Origin: DATAVK01 sp036267755
GTDB taxonomy: Bacteria > Actinomycetota > Actinomycetes > JAFAQI01
Reading direction: 5' to 3'
Assembly (NCBI GenBank): GCA_036267755.1
Contig: DATAVK010000077.1
Location: 15,093-79,092 of the forward strand
DNA: 64,000 nt
Within the stretch, counting starts at the first letter, position 1. Each line of letters opens with the position of its first letter. Under the pieces are notes generated by a model. It worked only from the letters and a program-made list of their open reading frames with translations. It was not told where the DNA came from and searched no databases. Positions 42,655 through 51,878 of this stretch are shown piece by piece. The position numbers and the translations under genes are program-made.

Positions 42655-44073
42655 ATGACGCCCTCCTCAGCCAGCCCGCCCGACCCGGACCGGTTGCTCC
42701 CAGCCGACCCCGGAGTGCGTGGCCTGGCCCGGCGGATCCACGACCACGTCGCCGATCTGCCGATCGTGTCGCCGCATGGGCACGTCGACCCGCGCGTGCT
42801 GCTCGACGACGTGGCATTCAGCGATCCGACGACACTGCTGGTCTCGCCGGACCATTACGTGTTCCGGTTGTTGCACGCGTCCGGCGTACCGCTCGAGAGT
42901 CTCGGCGTCGGCCGCGACACCCTCACCGAGGACCAGGCGCGGGCGGCGTGGCGATTGCTCTGCGCCCACTGGCAGGTCTTCCGCGGTACGCCGGTCCGCT
43001 ACTGGCTCGAGACGGAGTTGGCCGAGATCTTCGGGGTGACAGAGCGGCTGAGTGCCGACACGGCCGACGCGGTGTACGACGATGTCGCGGCTTGCCTGGG
43101 CCGGCCGGAGTTTCGCCCGAGGGCATTGTTCGAGCGGTTCGGCATCGAGGTGCTCGCGACGACCGACGACCCTACTGACGACCTGGCTGCTCACGCGGCG
43201 CTGCGCGCCGACCCCACATGGCATGGTCGGGTGATCCCGACCTTCCGCCCCGACGGGTTGCTGGAACCGGATTCGCCGGGCTGGGTCGAGGCGATCGCGG
43301 CGCTGGGACGCGTCAGTGGTATCGACACCGGCAGCTACGCCGGATTCGTCGCAGCGTTGGAGAACCGGCGTCGCTACTTCATCGAGCACGGTGCAGTGTC
43401 GAGCGACCACGCGCATCTCGATGTCCGGACCGACCCATTGGATGCGCCCGAGGCCGATCGGATCTACCGGTCGGCGGTGCGCGGCATGGCCACGACTGAG
43501 GAGACGACCGCGTTCCGTCGCCACATGCTCGGGGAGATGGCGCGGATGTCGTGCGACGACGGTCTGGTGATGACGCTGCACCCCGGTGTCTGCCGCAACC
43601 ATCACCCTGCGACCTTCGAGCGGTTCGGCCCCGACACCGGACACGACATCCCAGTGTCGGCCGAGTTCACCCGCGCCCTGCGGCCGATGCTCGAGCGCTA
43701 CGGCACGCACCCGAACCTGCACGTCGTCCTGTTCACGGTCGACGAGACCACGTTCTCCCGCGAGATCGCGCCGCTGGCCGGCTTCTACCCCTCGGTGTAC
43801 GTCGGCGCGCCCTGGTGGTTCCTCGACGCGCCTGACGCAATCCGTCGCTTCCGGGCGGCGGTCACCGAGACGGTGGGGTTCAGCCGTACCAGCGGTTTCG
43901 TCGACGACACGCGCGCGTTCTGCTCCATCCCGGCCCGCCATGACATGTCGCGCCGGGTCGACGCCGGTTACCTTGCCGGGCTGGTTGCTGAGCATCGGCT
44001 CGACGAGGACGAGGCGCTCGACACCGCCCGCGCACTTGTGGTCGACAACCCCAGAAGGGTCTTCAAGCTGTGA
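42655..44073 (+). CDS. uxaC: Uronate isomerase (UxaC)
   Basis: 472 residues of the glucuronate isomerase amidohydrolase-like family. It begins with the metal-binding LPIVSPHGHVDPR and has TTDDPTDDL, the long VIPTFRPDGLL strand, HGAVSSDHAH, MTLHPGVCRNH and SGFVDDTRAFCSIPARHDMSRR near the C-terminus. It converts glucuronate to fructuronate or galacturonate to tagaturonate. It is co-transcribed with the reductase gene (GTGA overlap). Confidence 0.93.
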   Translation: MTPSSASPPDPDRLLPADPGVRGLARRIHDHVADLPIVSPHGHVDPRVLLDDVAFSDPTTLLVSPDHYVFRLLHASGVPLESLGVGRDTLTEDQARAAWRLLCAHWQVFRGTPVRYWLETELAEIFGVTERLSADTADAVYDDVAACLGRPEFRPRALFERFGIEVLATTDDPTDDLAAHAALRADPTWHGRVIPTFRPDGLLEPDSPGWVEAIAALGRVSGIDTGSYAGFVAALENRRRYFIEHGAVSSDHAHLDVRTDPLDAPEADRIYRSAVRGMATTEETTAFRRHMLGEMARMSCDDGLVMTLHPGVCRNHHPATFERFGPDTGHDIPVSAEFTRALRPMLERYGTHPNLHVVLFTVDETTFSREIAPLAGFYPSVYVGAPWWFLDAPDAIRRFRAAVTETVGFSRTSGFVDDTRAFCSIPARHDMSRRVDAGYLAGLVAEHRLDEDEALDTARALVVDNPRRVFKL

Positions 44074-45392
44074 GCGGGGCGGCTCGGACGCCGTCGCCGC
44101 TGTCGCGCCGCGCTGGCGACGGCCGCGAGAGCGCGCCGGTCCGGCAGGTGCATCTCGGACTCGGCGGCTTCTTCCGCGCCCACCAAGCCTGGTACACCGA
44201 GCACTGTCCCGATCGCGACGAGTGGGGGATCGCGGCGTTCACCGGACGAAGTCGCGACCTAGCCGACACCTTGACGGGCCAGGACAGCCTCTACACGCTG
44301 GTGACCCGCTCCCCGTCGGAGGACCGGTTCGAGGTCGTGAGCAGCCTGTCCGCCTGCTACCGCGGCAGTGACCAGGAGACCTTCCGGGCCCGCCTCGCTT
44401 CGGCACAGGTGCGGCTGCTGACGCTGACCATCACGGAAGCCGGCTACCGGCGCGAGGCGACCGGCCTCGCCAGCGTCCCTGATCGGCTGGTTGCCGCCCT
44501 CGCCGCTCGTCGGGCGGCCGACGCCGGACCGATCACGCTCGTGCCCTGCGACAACCTTCCGGGCAACGGCGGGGTGCTGGCCCGCGTCATCGCAGAGCTC
44601 GCCGGTGAGATTGACCCGGCACTGGCCGACTGGATCGAGGAGTCGGTCAGCTTCGTCGACACCGTTGTCGACCGGATCACGCCGCGGCTCGACCCGGCTG
44701 ACCTCGCTCTGGTGGCCGCCGCGACCGGTCGGGCGGATCGAGCACCCGTCGTCACCGAGCCCTTCAGTGAGTGGGTGCTGCGCGGCTCCTTCCCTGCCGG
44801 ACGTCCCGCCTGGGACCACGCCGGCGCCCGGTTCACGGACAGCATCGAGCCGTTCGAGCAGCGCAAGCTGTGGCTGCTGAACGGCGGTCACTCGCTGCTC
44901 GCCTACGCCGGCAGCCTGCGCGGGCACCGGACGGTTGCGGACGCGGTCGCCGATGAGACCTGCCTCGGCTGGCTCGACGAATGGTGGCAGGAAGCCGCGG
45001 CGCACCTGGAGCTACCGGACACTGAGATCGCCGACTATCGGGCGGCACTGCTCGATCGGTTCGGCAACCACCGGATTCGTCACCAGCTGGCACAGATCGC
45101 CGCGGACGGATCGCAGAAGCTCCCGGTCCGCGTGGTGCCCGTGGTCCTGGCAGAGCGAGCTCTCGGGCGCTCCTCGGTAGGTGGTCTCCGGGTCATCGCC
45201 GGCTGGCTGTGCCACCTGCGTGGTGCCGGCGTACCGATCAGTGACCCGCGCGCCGCAGAGCTGACCGAGCTGGTGCGGGGCCCGCTCGGCAGTGCAGCCA
45301 GTCGTCTGCTGCGCTGGCTTGACCCGGCGCTCGGCGACGACGCCGTCGTCGTCTCGACGGTCACGGAGCTGGCCGCCGGTCTCAGCACCTAG
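44070..45392 (+). CDS. Mannitol dehydrogenase family (fructuronate reductase-like)
   Basis: 440 residues. N-terminal Rossmann domain with QVHLGLGGFFRAHQAWYTE, the MDH-family motif PCDNLPGNGGVL, FVDTVVDRITP, and the C-terminal Lys-x4-Asn-x2-His active-site pattern in RKLWLLNGGHSLLAY. In a locus with uronate isomerase the expected reaction is NADH reduction of fructuronate to mannonate or tagaturonate to altronate. Start overlaps the previous gene by four bases. Confidence 0.9.
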   Translation: MSGAARTPSPLSRRAGDGRESAPVRQVHLGLGGFFRAHQAWYTEHCPDRDEWGIAAFTGRSRDLADTLTGQDSLYTLVTRSPSEDRFEVVSSLSACYRGSDQETFRARLASAQVRLLTLTITEAGYRREATGLASVPDRLVAALAARRAADAGPITLVPCDNLPGNGGVLARVIAELAGEIDPALADWIEESVSFVDTVVDRITPRLDPADLALVAAATGRADRAPVVTEPFSEWVLRGSFPAGRPAWDHAGARFTDSIEPFEQRKLWLLNGGHSLLAYAGSLRGHRTVADAVADETCLGWLDEWWQEAAAHLELPDTEIADYRAALLDRFGNHRIRHQLAQIAADGSQKLPVRVVPVVLAERALGRSSVGGLRVIAGWLCHLRGAGVPISDPRAAELTELVRGPLGSAASRLLRWLDPALGDDAVVVSTVTELAAGLST

Positions 45393-45504
45393 GGGAAGTC
45401 GCCGAGATTCTCGACCAGCCTGACCAACATGCTCTACTAACTTGGCCAACTCGCCCGAGTAATGTAAGCCACAACCGGACCGACCATCTTGCCGAGGAGT
45501 AGCC

Positions 45505-46800
45505 GTGACCGACACCAACAGCTGGAGCTTCGAGACCCGCCAGATCCATGCCGGGCAGGTGCCCGACCCCACGACGGGTGCCCGCGCGCTACCGATCTAC
45601 GCGACGACGTCGTACGTCTTCCGTGACACCGAGCACGCGGCCAACCTGTTCAGCCTCGCGGAGCCCGGCAACATCTACACCCGGATCATGAACCCGACAC
45701 AGGACGTCGTGGAGCAACGCCTCGCCTCGCTCGAGGGCGGCGTCGGTGCGCTGCTCGTCAGCTCGGGTCAGGCGGCGACCACGCTCGCGCTGCTCAACGT
45801 GGCCGAGACCGGCGACCACGTTCTCTCCTCGGCCAGCCTGTACGGCGGCACCTACAACTTGTTCCACTACACGCTGCCGAAGCTCGGCGTCGAGGTGGAG
45901 TTCGTCGAGGACCAGGACGATCTCGACGAGTGGCGCTCGAAGTCCCGCGACAACACCAAGGCGTTCTACGCCGAGACCATCGGCAACCCGGCCGGCAACG
46001 TTCTCGACATCGAGGGCGTCGCGGGTGTCGCGCACGAGATCGGCGTACCGCTCGTCGTCGACAACACGATCGCGACGCCGTACCTGATCCGCCCGTTCGA
46101 GCATGGCGCGGACGTTGTCGTGCACTCGGCCACGAAGTTCATCGGCGGGCACGGCACGGTGATCGCGGGTGCCATCGTCGACGGCGGCACGTTCGACTAC
46201 TCCAACGGCCGGTTCCCCGGATTCACCGAGCCGGACCCGAGCTACAACGGCATCGCGTTCTGGCCGGCACTCGGCGCCGGCAGCTACATCGCCAAGACCC
46301 GGGTGCAGGGGCTGCGCGACGTTGGGGCCGCGCTCTCGCCGTTCAACGCGTTCCTGCTCGCCCAGGGCCTCGAGACGCTGAGCCTGCGGATGGAACGTCA
46401 CGTTGCCAATGCGGTCCGCACCGCCGAGTGGCTCGAGGGACGCGACGAGGTCGAGCGGGTCCAGTACGCCGGACTTGCGTCATCGAAGTGGAACGCCGCC
46501 GCCAAGAAGTACGCACCCAAGGGCGCCGGCTCGGTGCTGGCGTTCGAGATCAAGGGCGGCGTCGAGGCCGGCAAGAAGTTCGTCGAGTCGCTGGAGCTGT
46601 TCAGCCACGTGGCCAACATCGGCGACGTCCGGTCGCTCGTGATCCACCCGGCATCGACGACCCACTCGCAGCTCAACCCGGCCGAGCAGATCAGCACCGG
46701 TGTGACGCCGGGCCTGGTGCGGCTATCCCTGGGGCTGGAAGGGATCGAGGACATCCTCGCCGACCTGGACGCGGGTTTCCGTGCGGCGAAGGGCGCCTGA
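45505..46800 (+). CDS. metY: O-acetylhomoserine sulfhydrylase (MetY)
   Basis: 431 residues of the Cys/Met PLP family. FETRQIHAGQVPDPTTGARALPIYATTSYVF at the start, NIYTRIMNPTQDVVEQRLASLEGG, and the PLP lysine in VVVHSATKFIGGHG (about residue 210). It forms homocysteine from O-acetylhomoserine and sulfide. Followed six bases later by metX, the enzyme making its substrate. I looked for a SAM riboswitch in the 112-bp leader and found none. Confidence 0.95.
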   Translation: MTDTNSWSFETRQIHAGQVPDPTTGARALPIYATTSYVFRDTEHAANLFSLAEPGNIYTRIMNPTQDVVEQRLASLEGGVGALLVSSGQAATTLALLNVAETGDHVLSSASLYGGTYNLFHYTLPKLGVEVEFVEDQDDLDEWRSKSRDNTKAFYAETIGNPAGNVLDIEGVAGVAHEIGVPLVVDNTIATPYLIRPFEHGADVVVHSATKFIGGHGTVIAGAIVDGGTFDYSNGRFPGFTEPDPSYNGIAFWPALGAGSYIAKTRVQGLRDVGAALSPFNAFLLAQGLETLSLRMERHVANAVRTAEWLEGRDEVERVQYAGLASSKWNAAAKKYAPKGAGSVLAFEIKGGVEAGKKFVESLELFSHVANIGDVRSLVIHPASTTHSQLNPAEQISTGVTPGLVRLSLGLEGIEDILADLDAGFRAAKGA

Positions 46801-46806
46801 CCTCAG

Positions 46807-48000
46807 GTGCCCGAACCCTTGCCGCCGGTCCCGGCCACCGGGGCCTGGCGGGACGGCGATCCGCCGGGTGACCGGCGGTTCGTCGACCTTCCCGGTCGCC
46901 TCTTGCTCGAGGCCGGCGGAGAGCTCCCGAGTGTCCGGGTCGCGTACGAGACCTGGGGGACGCTCTCCCCGCGTCGCGACAACGCCGTCCTGGTGCTGCA
47001 TGCTTTGACCGGCGACAGCCACCTCACCGGCCCGGTCGGGCCGGCGCATCGGGCCCCCGGATGGTGGGCCGCCATGGTGGGGCCCGGCCGCCCGCTCGAC
47101 CCTGACCGCTGGTTCCTGGTCTGTCCCAACGTGCTCGGTGGCTGCCAGGGCACGACCGGCCCGTCATCGCCAGCGCCGGACGGGAAGCCGTGGGGGTCGC
47201 GGTTCCCCGAGATCACCGTCCGCGACCAGGTGGCCGTCGAGCGGTCGTTCATGGACGTGTTGGGGATCCCGCGCTGGGCGTCCGTCGTGGGTGGCTCGAT
47301 GGGTGGGATGCGGGCGCTCGAATGGCTGATCGGCCACCGGGACCGAGTCGACTCCGGGCTGGTGCTGGCCGTCGGCGCCTACAGCACGGCCGACCAGATC
47401 GGGCTGCAGACGACGCAGCAACAAGCGATCCTGACCGATCCGGGGTACGCCGGCGGCGACTACCACGACGCCCCCGACGGCGAGGGGCCGCATCGTGGGA
47501 TGGGGGTGGCCCGCCGGATCGCGCACCTGTCCTACCGCAGCGAGTTCGAGCTGGGGGAGCGCTTCGGGCGCTCGCCGCAGGACAACGAGGACGTGCTCCG
47601 CGGTGGTCGCTACGCCGTACAGTCCTATCTCGACCATCACGCCGACAAGCTCGCGCGCCGCTTCGATGCGGGCAGCTACATGGTGTTGACGCAAGCGATG
47701 AACACCCACGACGTCGGACGCGATCGCGGCGGCGTGGCCGCGGCACTCGGCCAGATCGAGGCACCTGTCGTCGTCGCCGGGATCGACAGCGACCGGCTGT
47801 ACCCGATCCACCTGCAGCAGGAGATCGCCTTGCTCACCCCGACCTCGGACGGGTTGCGGACGGTCCGGTCGCCGTACGGTCATGACGGCTTCCTGGTCGA
47901 GACCGAGGCGGTCGGAGACCTGCTGCGGGAAACCCTCGATCTGGCGCCGGCCGCGCGCTCAGCCCAACGCGACCTGAGGGCCGCGACCGAGCCTCGCTGA
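46807..48000 (+). CDS. metX: Homoserine O-acetyltransferase (MetX)
   Basis: 397 residues, alpha/beta-hydrolase fold. [13 protein letters not shown] forms the oxyanion region, the nucleophile is in [14 protein letters not shown] (Ser about 160), Asp in [13 protein letters not shown], and the catalytic His in [11 protein letters not shown]. It acetylates homoserine with acetyl-CoA for methionine synthesis. GTG start six bases after metY; GAGGAG and the ridA-like gene follow. Confidence 0.95.
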   Translation: MPEPLPPVPATGAWRDGDPPGDRRFVDLPGRLLLEAGGELPSVRVAYETWGTLSPRRDNAVLVLHALTGDSHLTGPVGPAHRAPGWWAAMVGPGRPLDPDRWFLVCPNVLGGCQGTTGPSSPAPDGKPWGSRFPEITVRDQVAVERSFMDVLGIPRWASVVGGSMGGMRALEWLIGHRDRVDSGLVLAVGAYSTADQIGLQTTQQQAILTDPGYAGGDYHDAPDGEGPHRGMGVARRIAHLSYRSEFELGERFGRSPQDNEDVLRGGRYAVQSYLDHHADKLARRFDAGSYMVLTQAMNTHDVGRDRGGVAAALGQIEAPVVVAGIDSDRLYPIHLQQEIALLTPTSDGLRTVRSPYGHDGFLVETEAVGDLLRETLDLAPAARSAQRDLRAATEPR

Positions 48001-48008
48001 GGAGGAGC

Positions 48009-48407
48009 ATGCCCGCCATCCATAAGGTCAACGTCCCAGGACTCGAGCGACTCCCTGCCTTCAGCCACGCGACCGTTGTCGGTGACCAGGTCTTCGTGTC
48101 CGGAACCCTCGGATTCCCGCCAGGGTCAGATCATCTGATCGACGGCGGGACGGCGGCCGAGACCACGCAGACGTTGCGCAACATCGAGACAGTGCTAGCG
48201 AGCTGCGGGTGCTCGCTGGCCGACGTGGCCAAGGTCAACGTGTACCTCACCGACATGAGCACGTTCCCCGCCATGAACGAGGCCTACATCGCGGCCTTTG
48301 GGGACGACCCGCCGGCACGGATCACCATCGGGTGCAACGGGCTCGCGCTCGGCGCCGCCGTCGAGATCGACTGCATCGCCTTCGTCCCGGCCGGCGACGG
48401 GTCCTGA
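48009..48407 (+). CDS. RidA/YjgF-family protein
   Basis: 132 residues of the trimeric RidA fold. It has FVSGTLGFPPGS, TTQTLRNIETVLASCGCSLADVAKVNVYLTDMSTF and PPARITIGCNGLALGAAVEIDCIAF. The Arg of PPAR and the C-terminal Glu correspond to the imine-deaminating site. Such proteins hydrolyse reactive enamine/imine products from PLP enzymes. GAGGAGG sits ahead of the ATG, close behind metX, whose pathway uses PLP chemistry. Confidence 0.92.
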   Translation: MPAIHKVNVPGLERLPAFSHATVVGDQVFVSGTLGFPPGSDHLIDGGTAAETTQTLRNIETVLASCGCSLADVAKVNVYLTDMSTFPAMNEAYIAAFGDDPPARITIGCNGLALGAAVEIDCIAFVPAGDGS

Positions 48408-48423
48408 GCCGGGACGTTGGTCG

Positions 48424-48987
48424 TCAGGCCGGCGTGCCGACCAGTTGCACACCGGCCTCGCGGAGCTCGTCGACCGTGGTCGCGGCGGTGGTCGGCGAGA
48501 CCGCCGCCGTGAGGTCGAGCAGCACCGTCGTCTCGAAGCCTTCTCGGGCCGCATCCAGCGCGGTCGCCCGCACGCAGTAGTCGGTCGCAATGCCGACCAC
48601 GTCGACGTGATCGACGCTGTGTTCACGTAGCCAGTCGGCGAGCAGGGTGCCCTGCGGGTCGCGCCCCTCGAAGCCGCTGTACGCCGCGGCGTGTCGACCC
48701 TTGTCGAACACCGCGTCGACGCGCTGGGTGTCGAACGCCGGGTGCAGCTCGGAGCCCGCCGTACCGACCCGGCAGTGCGGCGGCCAGCTGTCTACGAAAT
48801 CGGGGTGGTCGGAGAAGTGGCTCCCCGGGTCGAGGTGCATGTCGCGGGTGGCGGCGACCGCGTCGTAACTGGTGGCGGCCAGCATCGCGCTGATCCCGGC
48901 CGCGACTGCCGCTCCACCGTCGACCGCGAGCGATCCGCCCTCGCAGAAATCGTTTTGTACGTCGACGACGATCAGCGCGCGGGTCAT
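48424..48987 (-). CDS. pncA: Nicotinamidase (PncA)
   Basis: 187 residues. Catalytic triad positions are Asp in IVVDVQNDFCEGGSL, Lys in VFDKGRHAAAYSGF and Cys in GIATDYCVRATALDA; the metal-site pattern DMHLDPGSHFSDHPDF supplies Asp and two His. It converts nicotinamide to nicotinate in NAD salvage. The frame overlaps the pncB gene by four bases, and the next step of the pathway is encoded there. Confidence 0.95.
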   Translation of the reverse strand: MTRALIVVDVQNDFCEGGSLAVDGGAAVAAGISAMLAATSYDAVAATRDMHLDPGSHFSDHPDFVDSWPPHCRVGTAGSELHPAFDTQRVDAVFDKGRHAAAYSGFEGRDPQGTLLADWLREHSVDHVDVVGIATDYCVRATALDAAREGFETTVLLDLTAAVSPTTAATTVDELREAGVQLVGTPA

Positions 48988-50306
48988 GGTGGAGCCTCCT
49001 CGTGGACGGTCGGGATCGCGGGATCACCCTGCGAGAGCTTCAACGCCTCGGGCGGAAGTGCGTCCCGCGAGGCGCGGCAGTGCTTCCGGGCGTCGGCGAG
49101 CGCCGCGATCTCGAGCGGCTCGCCGTCGCGCATCACGGGGATCTGCAGGGCTCGCTCGTCGTCGCGGGTGGCCGTCGTCGGGCCGGTTCGCACCACCTCG
49201 AGCAGCGCCATACCCGAGTCGTCGTGGCGTCGCGTCGCATGCTTTCGGCCGCCGTGGGAGATCTTGCCCGGCGAGCGCTTCTCGACCGCTTCCATCGTGC
49301 CGTCGCTGCGTTCCCGCGCGACCAGCTTGTAGACGAAGCCGGCGGTGGGAGCACCACTGCCCGTGACGATCGACGTACCGACGCCGTAGGCATCCACGGG
49401 TGCCGAGGCGAGCCCTGCGATCGCGAACTCGTCGAGGTCGCCGGTCACGACGATGCGCGTGTCCCGTGCGCCGAGCTCGTCGAGCAGCCGGCGTACCTGG
49501 TGGGCCTCCAACGCGAGGTCGCCGGAGTCCAGCCGCACCGCACCGAGCGACCGGCCGGCGGCCTCGACCGCCCGGCGGATGCCTTGCGTCACGTCGAAGG
49601 TGTCGACCAGCAGGGTCGTCCCCGCGCCCAACGACGCGACCTGGGCCCGGAACGCACTGAGCTCGTCGTCGTGCACCAGCGTGAACGCGTGGGCGGCGGT
49701 GCCGGCGGTCGGCACCCCCCACTCCCGCCCGGCCTGCAGGTTGGACGTGGTCGCGAAACCAGCGAGGTAGGCGGCGCGGGCGGCCGCGACCGCTGATGCT
49801 TCGTGGGTGCGCCGCGAGCCCATCTCGATGCACGGCCGGTCGTCCGCAGCGACGATCATGCGTGCCGCAGCGCTGGCGACCGCGCTGTCGTGGTTGAGGA
49901 CCGACAGCACCAGCGTCTCGAGAACGACGCACTCGGCGAAGCCGCCCTCGACGGTGAGCACGGGCGAGTCCGGCAGGTAGACCTCACCCTCGGCGTAGGC
50001 ATCGACCGAGCCGGAGAACCGGTACGACTTGAGCCATTGCCTCGTCTCTGCGTCGACGATGTCGTGCGCGTCGAGAAAGTCCAGCGTGTCGTCGTCGAAA
50101 CGGAACTCTGGGAGCAGCTGCACCAGCCGGCCGAGGCCGGCCACCACGCCGTACCGGCGTCGGCGGGGCAGCGATCGGGCGAAGACCTCGAAGACGCAGC
50201 GCCGATCGGCCGCTCCGCTGCCCAGCGCGGCCTGGACCATGGTCAGCTCATACTGATCGGTGAGCAACGCGGTCGAGCCCGCCCGATCCGGAGGGGATGC
50301 GCCCAC
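48984..50306 (-). CDS. pncB: Nicotinate phosphoribosyltransferase (PncB)
   Basis: 440 residues. LLTDQYELTMVQAAL at the N-terminus, FEVFARSLPRRRRYGVVAGLG, the active-site region EMGSRRTHEASAVAAARAAYLAGFATTSN, LLVDTFDVTQG, and AVRLDSGDLALEA are typical of the family. It makes nicotinate mononucleotide from nicotinate and PRPP with ATP. Divergent from clpS as in mycobacteria (Rv1330c/Rv1331 order). Confidence 0.95.
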   Translation of the reverse strand: MGASPPDRAGSTALLTDQYELTMVQAALGSGAADRRCVFEVFARSLPRRRRYGVVAGLGRLVQLLPEFRFDDDTLDFLDAHDIVDAETRQWLKSYRFSGSVDAYAEGEVYLPDSPVLTVEGGFAECVVLETLVLSVLNHDSAVASAAARMIVAADDRPCIEMGSRRTHEASAVAAARAAYLAGFATTSNLQAGREWGVPTAGTAAHAFTLVHDDELSAFRAQVASLGAGTTLLVDTFDVTQGIRRAVEAAGRSLGAVRLDSGDLALEAHQVRRLLDELGARDTRIVVTGDLDEFAIAGLASAPVDAYGVGTSIVTGSGAPTAGFVYKLVARERSDGTMEAVEKRSPGKISHGGRKHATRRHDDSGMALLEVVRTGPTTATRDDERALQIPVMRDGEPLEIAALADARKHCRASRDALPPEALKLSQGDPAIPTVHEEAPP

Positions 50307-50358
50307 ACATCGACCCTAGTCGGCGCCACCCGCGCCTCGAAGATGAGACGATGGCGTC

Positions 50359-50649
50359 ATGTCGGCGCCGACCGTCGAACGCACCGAGCGACCTGACACC
50401 CATGACGTCGTCGAACCCGATCGTCCGTGGGTCACGATCGTCTGGAACGACCCCGTCAACCTGATGAGCTACGTGACGTGGGTCTTCCAGAAGCTCTTCG
50501 GCTACAGCAAGGAGAAGGCGACCAGCTTGATGCTCGACGTCCACCACAAGGGCCGGGCAACGGTCTCGTCCGGTACCCGCGAGCAGATGGAGCGCGATGT
50601 CACGCGGCTGCACACCGCGGGACTGTGGGCGACGTTGCAGCAGGACTGA
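50359..50649 (+). CDS. clpS: ClpS adaptor of Clp protease
   Basis: 96 residues with the core [26 protein letters not shown] and [24 protein letters not shown]. The Asn-Asp pair and the His lie at expected substrate-pocket positions. It delivers N-degron proteins to ClpAP/ClpCP. Followed one base later by the DUF2017 gene, its usual actinobacterial neighbour. Confidence 0.95.
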   Translation: MSAPTVERTERPDTHDVVEPDRPWVTIVWNDPVNLMSYVTWVFQKLFGYSKEKATSLMLDVHHKGRATVSSGTREQMERDVTRLHTAGLWATLQQD

Positions 50650-50650
50650 G

Positions 50651-51214
50651 ATGGCGTCGGTACGGCGGAAGGGCGACGCCATTCGCGTCGAGCTCAAGCC
50701 GGAGGAGGCCGCCCTGCTCCGGGTTCTGGTCGGCGAGGTGCTCCGGTTGCTCGATCCCGGCCCGGCCGAGACCGGCGCCGACCCGCTTGAGGAGCTGACC
50801 GGCATGTCGTCACAGCCGGTCGAGTCCCCGACCGATCCGGCGCTACAGCGGCTGCTTCCCGACGCCTACGCCGAGGACGACGTCGCCGCCCGAGAGTTCC
50901 GTCGGCTGACCGACTCGGACCTGCGGGGCGCAAAACGTGAGGCCCTGCAGCACATCGTCGACTCACTCGCGACCGGCCAGCCGACCCGCTCGGGTGCTTC
51001 CCGCTTCGTGCTTGACCAGGCGAGCGCGGCCGCGTGGTTGCCGGCGCTCACCGACGTACGCCTCGTGGTCGCCTCGCGGCTCGGGATCGAGGAGGACATC
51101 GACCTGGAACGGATGGCGGTCGACCCCGATACGGCCCGGTTCGACGAGATCGCGCTCTACGACTGGCTGTCCTATCTGCAGGAGGCGCTGGTCCACGCCG
51201 TCGCCGGCGACTGA
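50651..51214 (+). CDS. DUF2017 family protein
   Basis: 187 residues, helical and acidic, with LKPEEAALLRVLVGEVLRLL, LQRLLPDAYAEDDVAAREFRRLT and a C-terminal DEIALYDWLSYLQEALV. It matches the Rv1332-type DUF2017 proteins always found after clpS. No catalytic motif; a regulatory role with Clp is only suspected. ATG at 50651, one base after the clpS stop. Confidence 0.88.
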   Translation: MASVRRKGDAIRVELKPEEAALLRVLVGEVLRLLDPGPAETGADPLEELTGMSSQPVESPTDPALQRLLPDAYAEDDVAAREFRRLTDSDLRGAKREALQHIVDSLATGQPTRSGASRFVLDQASAAAWLPALTDVRLVVASRLGIEEDIDLERMAVDPDTARFDEIALYDWLSYLQEALVHAVAGD

Positions 51215-51226
51215 CCCACCCCCCTG

Positions 51227-51303
51227 GCGATGATCATGACGCTCTCGTCGCGAAACACCGACGGCTCGCCTGCGCGTTCCGACGAAAGCGTCATGATCAT
51301 CGC
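51227..51303. repeat. Long imperfect palindrome (24-bp arms)
   Basis: Arms at 51227-51250 and 51280-51303 match with one mismatch over 24 bases, and the outer 17 bases of each arm are perfect. The loop is 29 bases. It lies between convergent genes, and the right arm covers the stop codon of the phosphatase gene. It may act as a bidirectional terminator, but its length and loop resemble dispersed palindromic repeats. A second copy was not noticed elsewhere in the window. Confidence 0.75.
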
Positions 51304-51830
51304 GAGAGGCGGTACTCCCAGCCCGGCTGCCAAGTGAATGGCGACGCGAGCGACTCCGCCAGCGCCACGTTGTCCACCACCTCATCGAGTGCCCACTTGG
51401 TAACCGAGTGACCGATCACGAGGATGCGCTGCCCGTCGTAGCGGATCCGGACGTCGTCGAGCCAGGACATGACCCGGTCCGCGGCTTGCCGCCAGCTCTC
51501 GCCATCCGGATACGGGTCGTGCAGGTGCTCGGGGACGTTCAGGTCGCCGACGGCCGCACCGTTGAGCCGGCCGTAGTTGCACTCGCGCAGTCGCGGGTCC
51601 ACGAGTACGGGCGCGCTGGCGCCGGCGAAAGCGATCTCGCTGGTCTCGACCGCGCGCCTCAGGTCTGAGCTGCACACCGCGTCGATGTCGTCTTCCCGCC
51701 GCCGCAGGCCCAGCTGGCGAGCCTGCTCGCGGCCGGCCGCCGACAGCTCGCCCGGCAACCAGCCGGTCGCGCGGCCGGTCTCGTTGTCGACGGTGGTCGC
51801 GTGGGTCTCGAAAACCACGCTCAGCGCCAC
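51297..51830 (-). CDS. Histidine phosphatase (phosphoglycerate mutase-like)
   Basis: 177 residues. The usual RHG motif is replaced by FETHATTVDNETG, a variant known in actinobacterial members, where the His still acts as phospho-acceptor. Later parts are VCSSDLRRAVETSEIAF, DPRLRECNYGRLNG and the second catalytic His in ILVIGHSVTKWALDE. Substrate unknown. GTG at 51830 is chosen because the motif then lies at residue 8-10; the longer frame to 51938 looks unrelated. It interrupts the otherwise rightward clp-cys-mur region. Confidence 0.88.
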   Translation of the reverse strand: MALSVVFETHATTVDNETGRATGWLPGELSAAGREQARQLGLRRREDDIDAVCSSDLRRAVETSEIAFAGASAPVLVDPRLRECNYGRLNGAAVGDLNVPEHLHDPYPDGESWRQAADRVMSWLDDVRIRYDGQRILVIGHSVTKWALDEVVDNVALAESLASPFTWQPGWEYRLSR

Positions 51831-51878
51831 GCGGTCACGGTAGCCAGCGCGGGCTGCGGTCGTCGTACTCTCGCAGCC

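Noticed and set aside
45393..45504. Possible SAM riboswitch ahead of metY
   Set aside because: The 112-bp leader lacks the conserved cores of SAM-I, SAM-II or SAM-IV elements; only a short TTGGCCAA palindrome is present.
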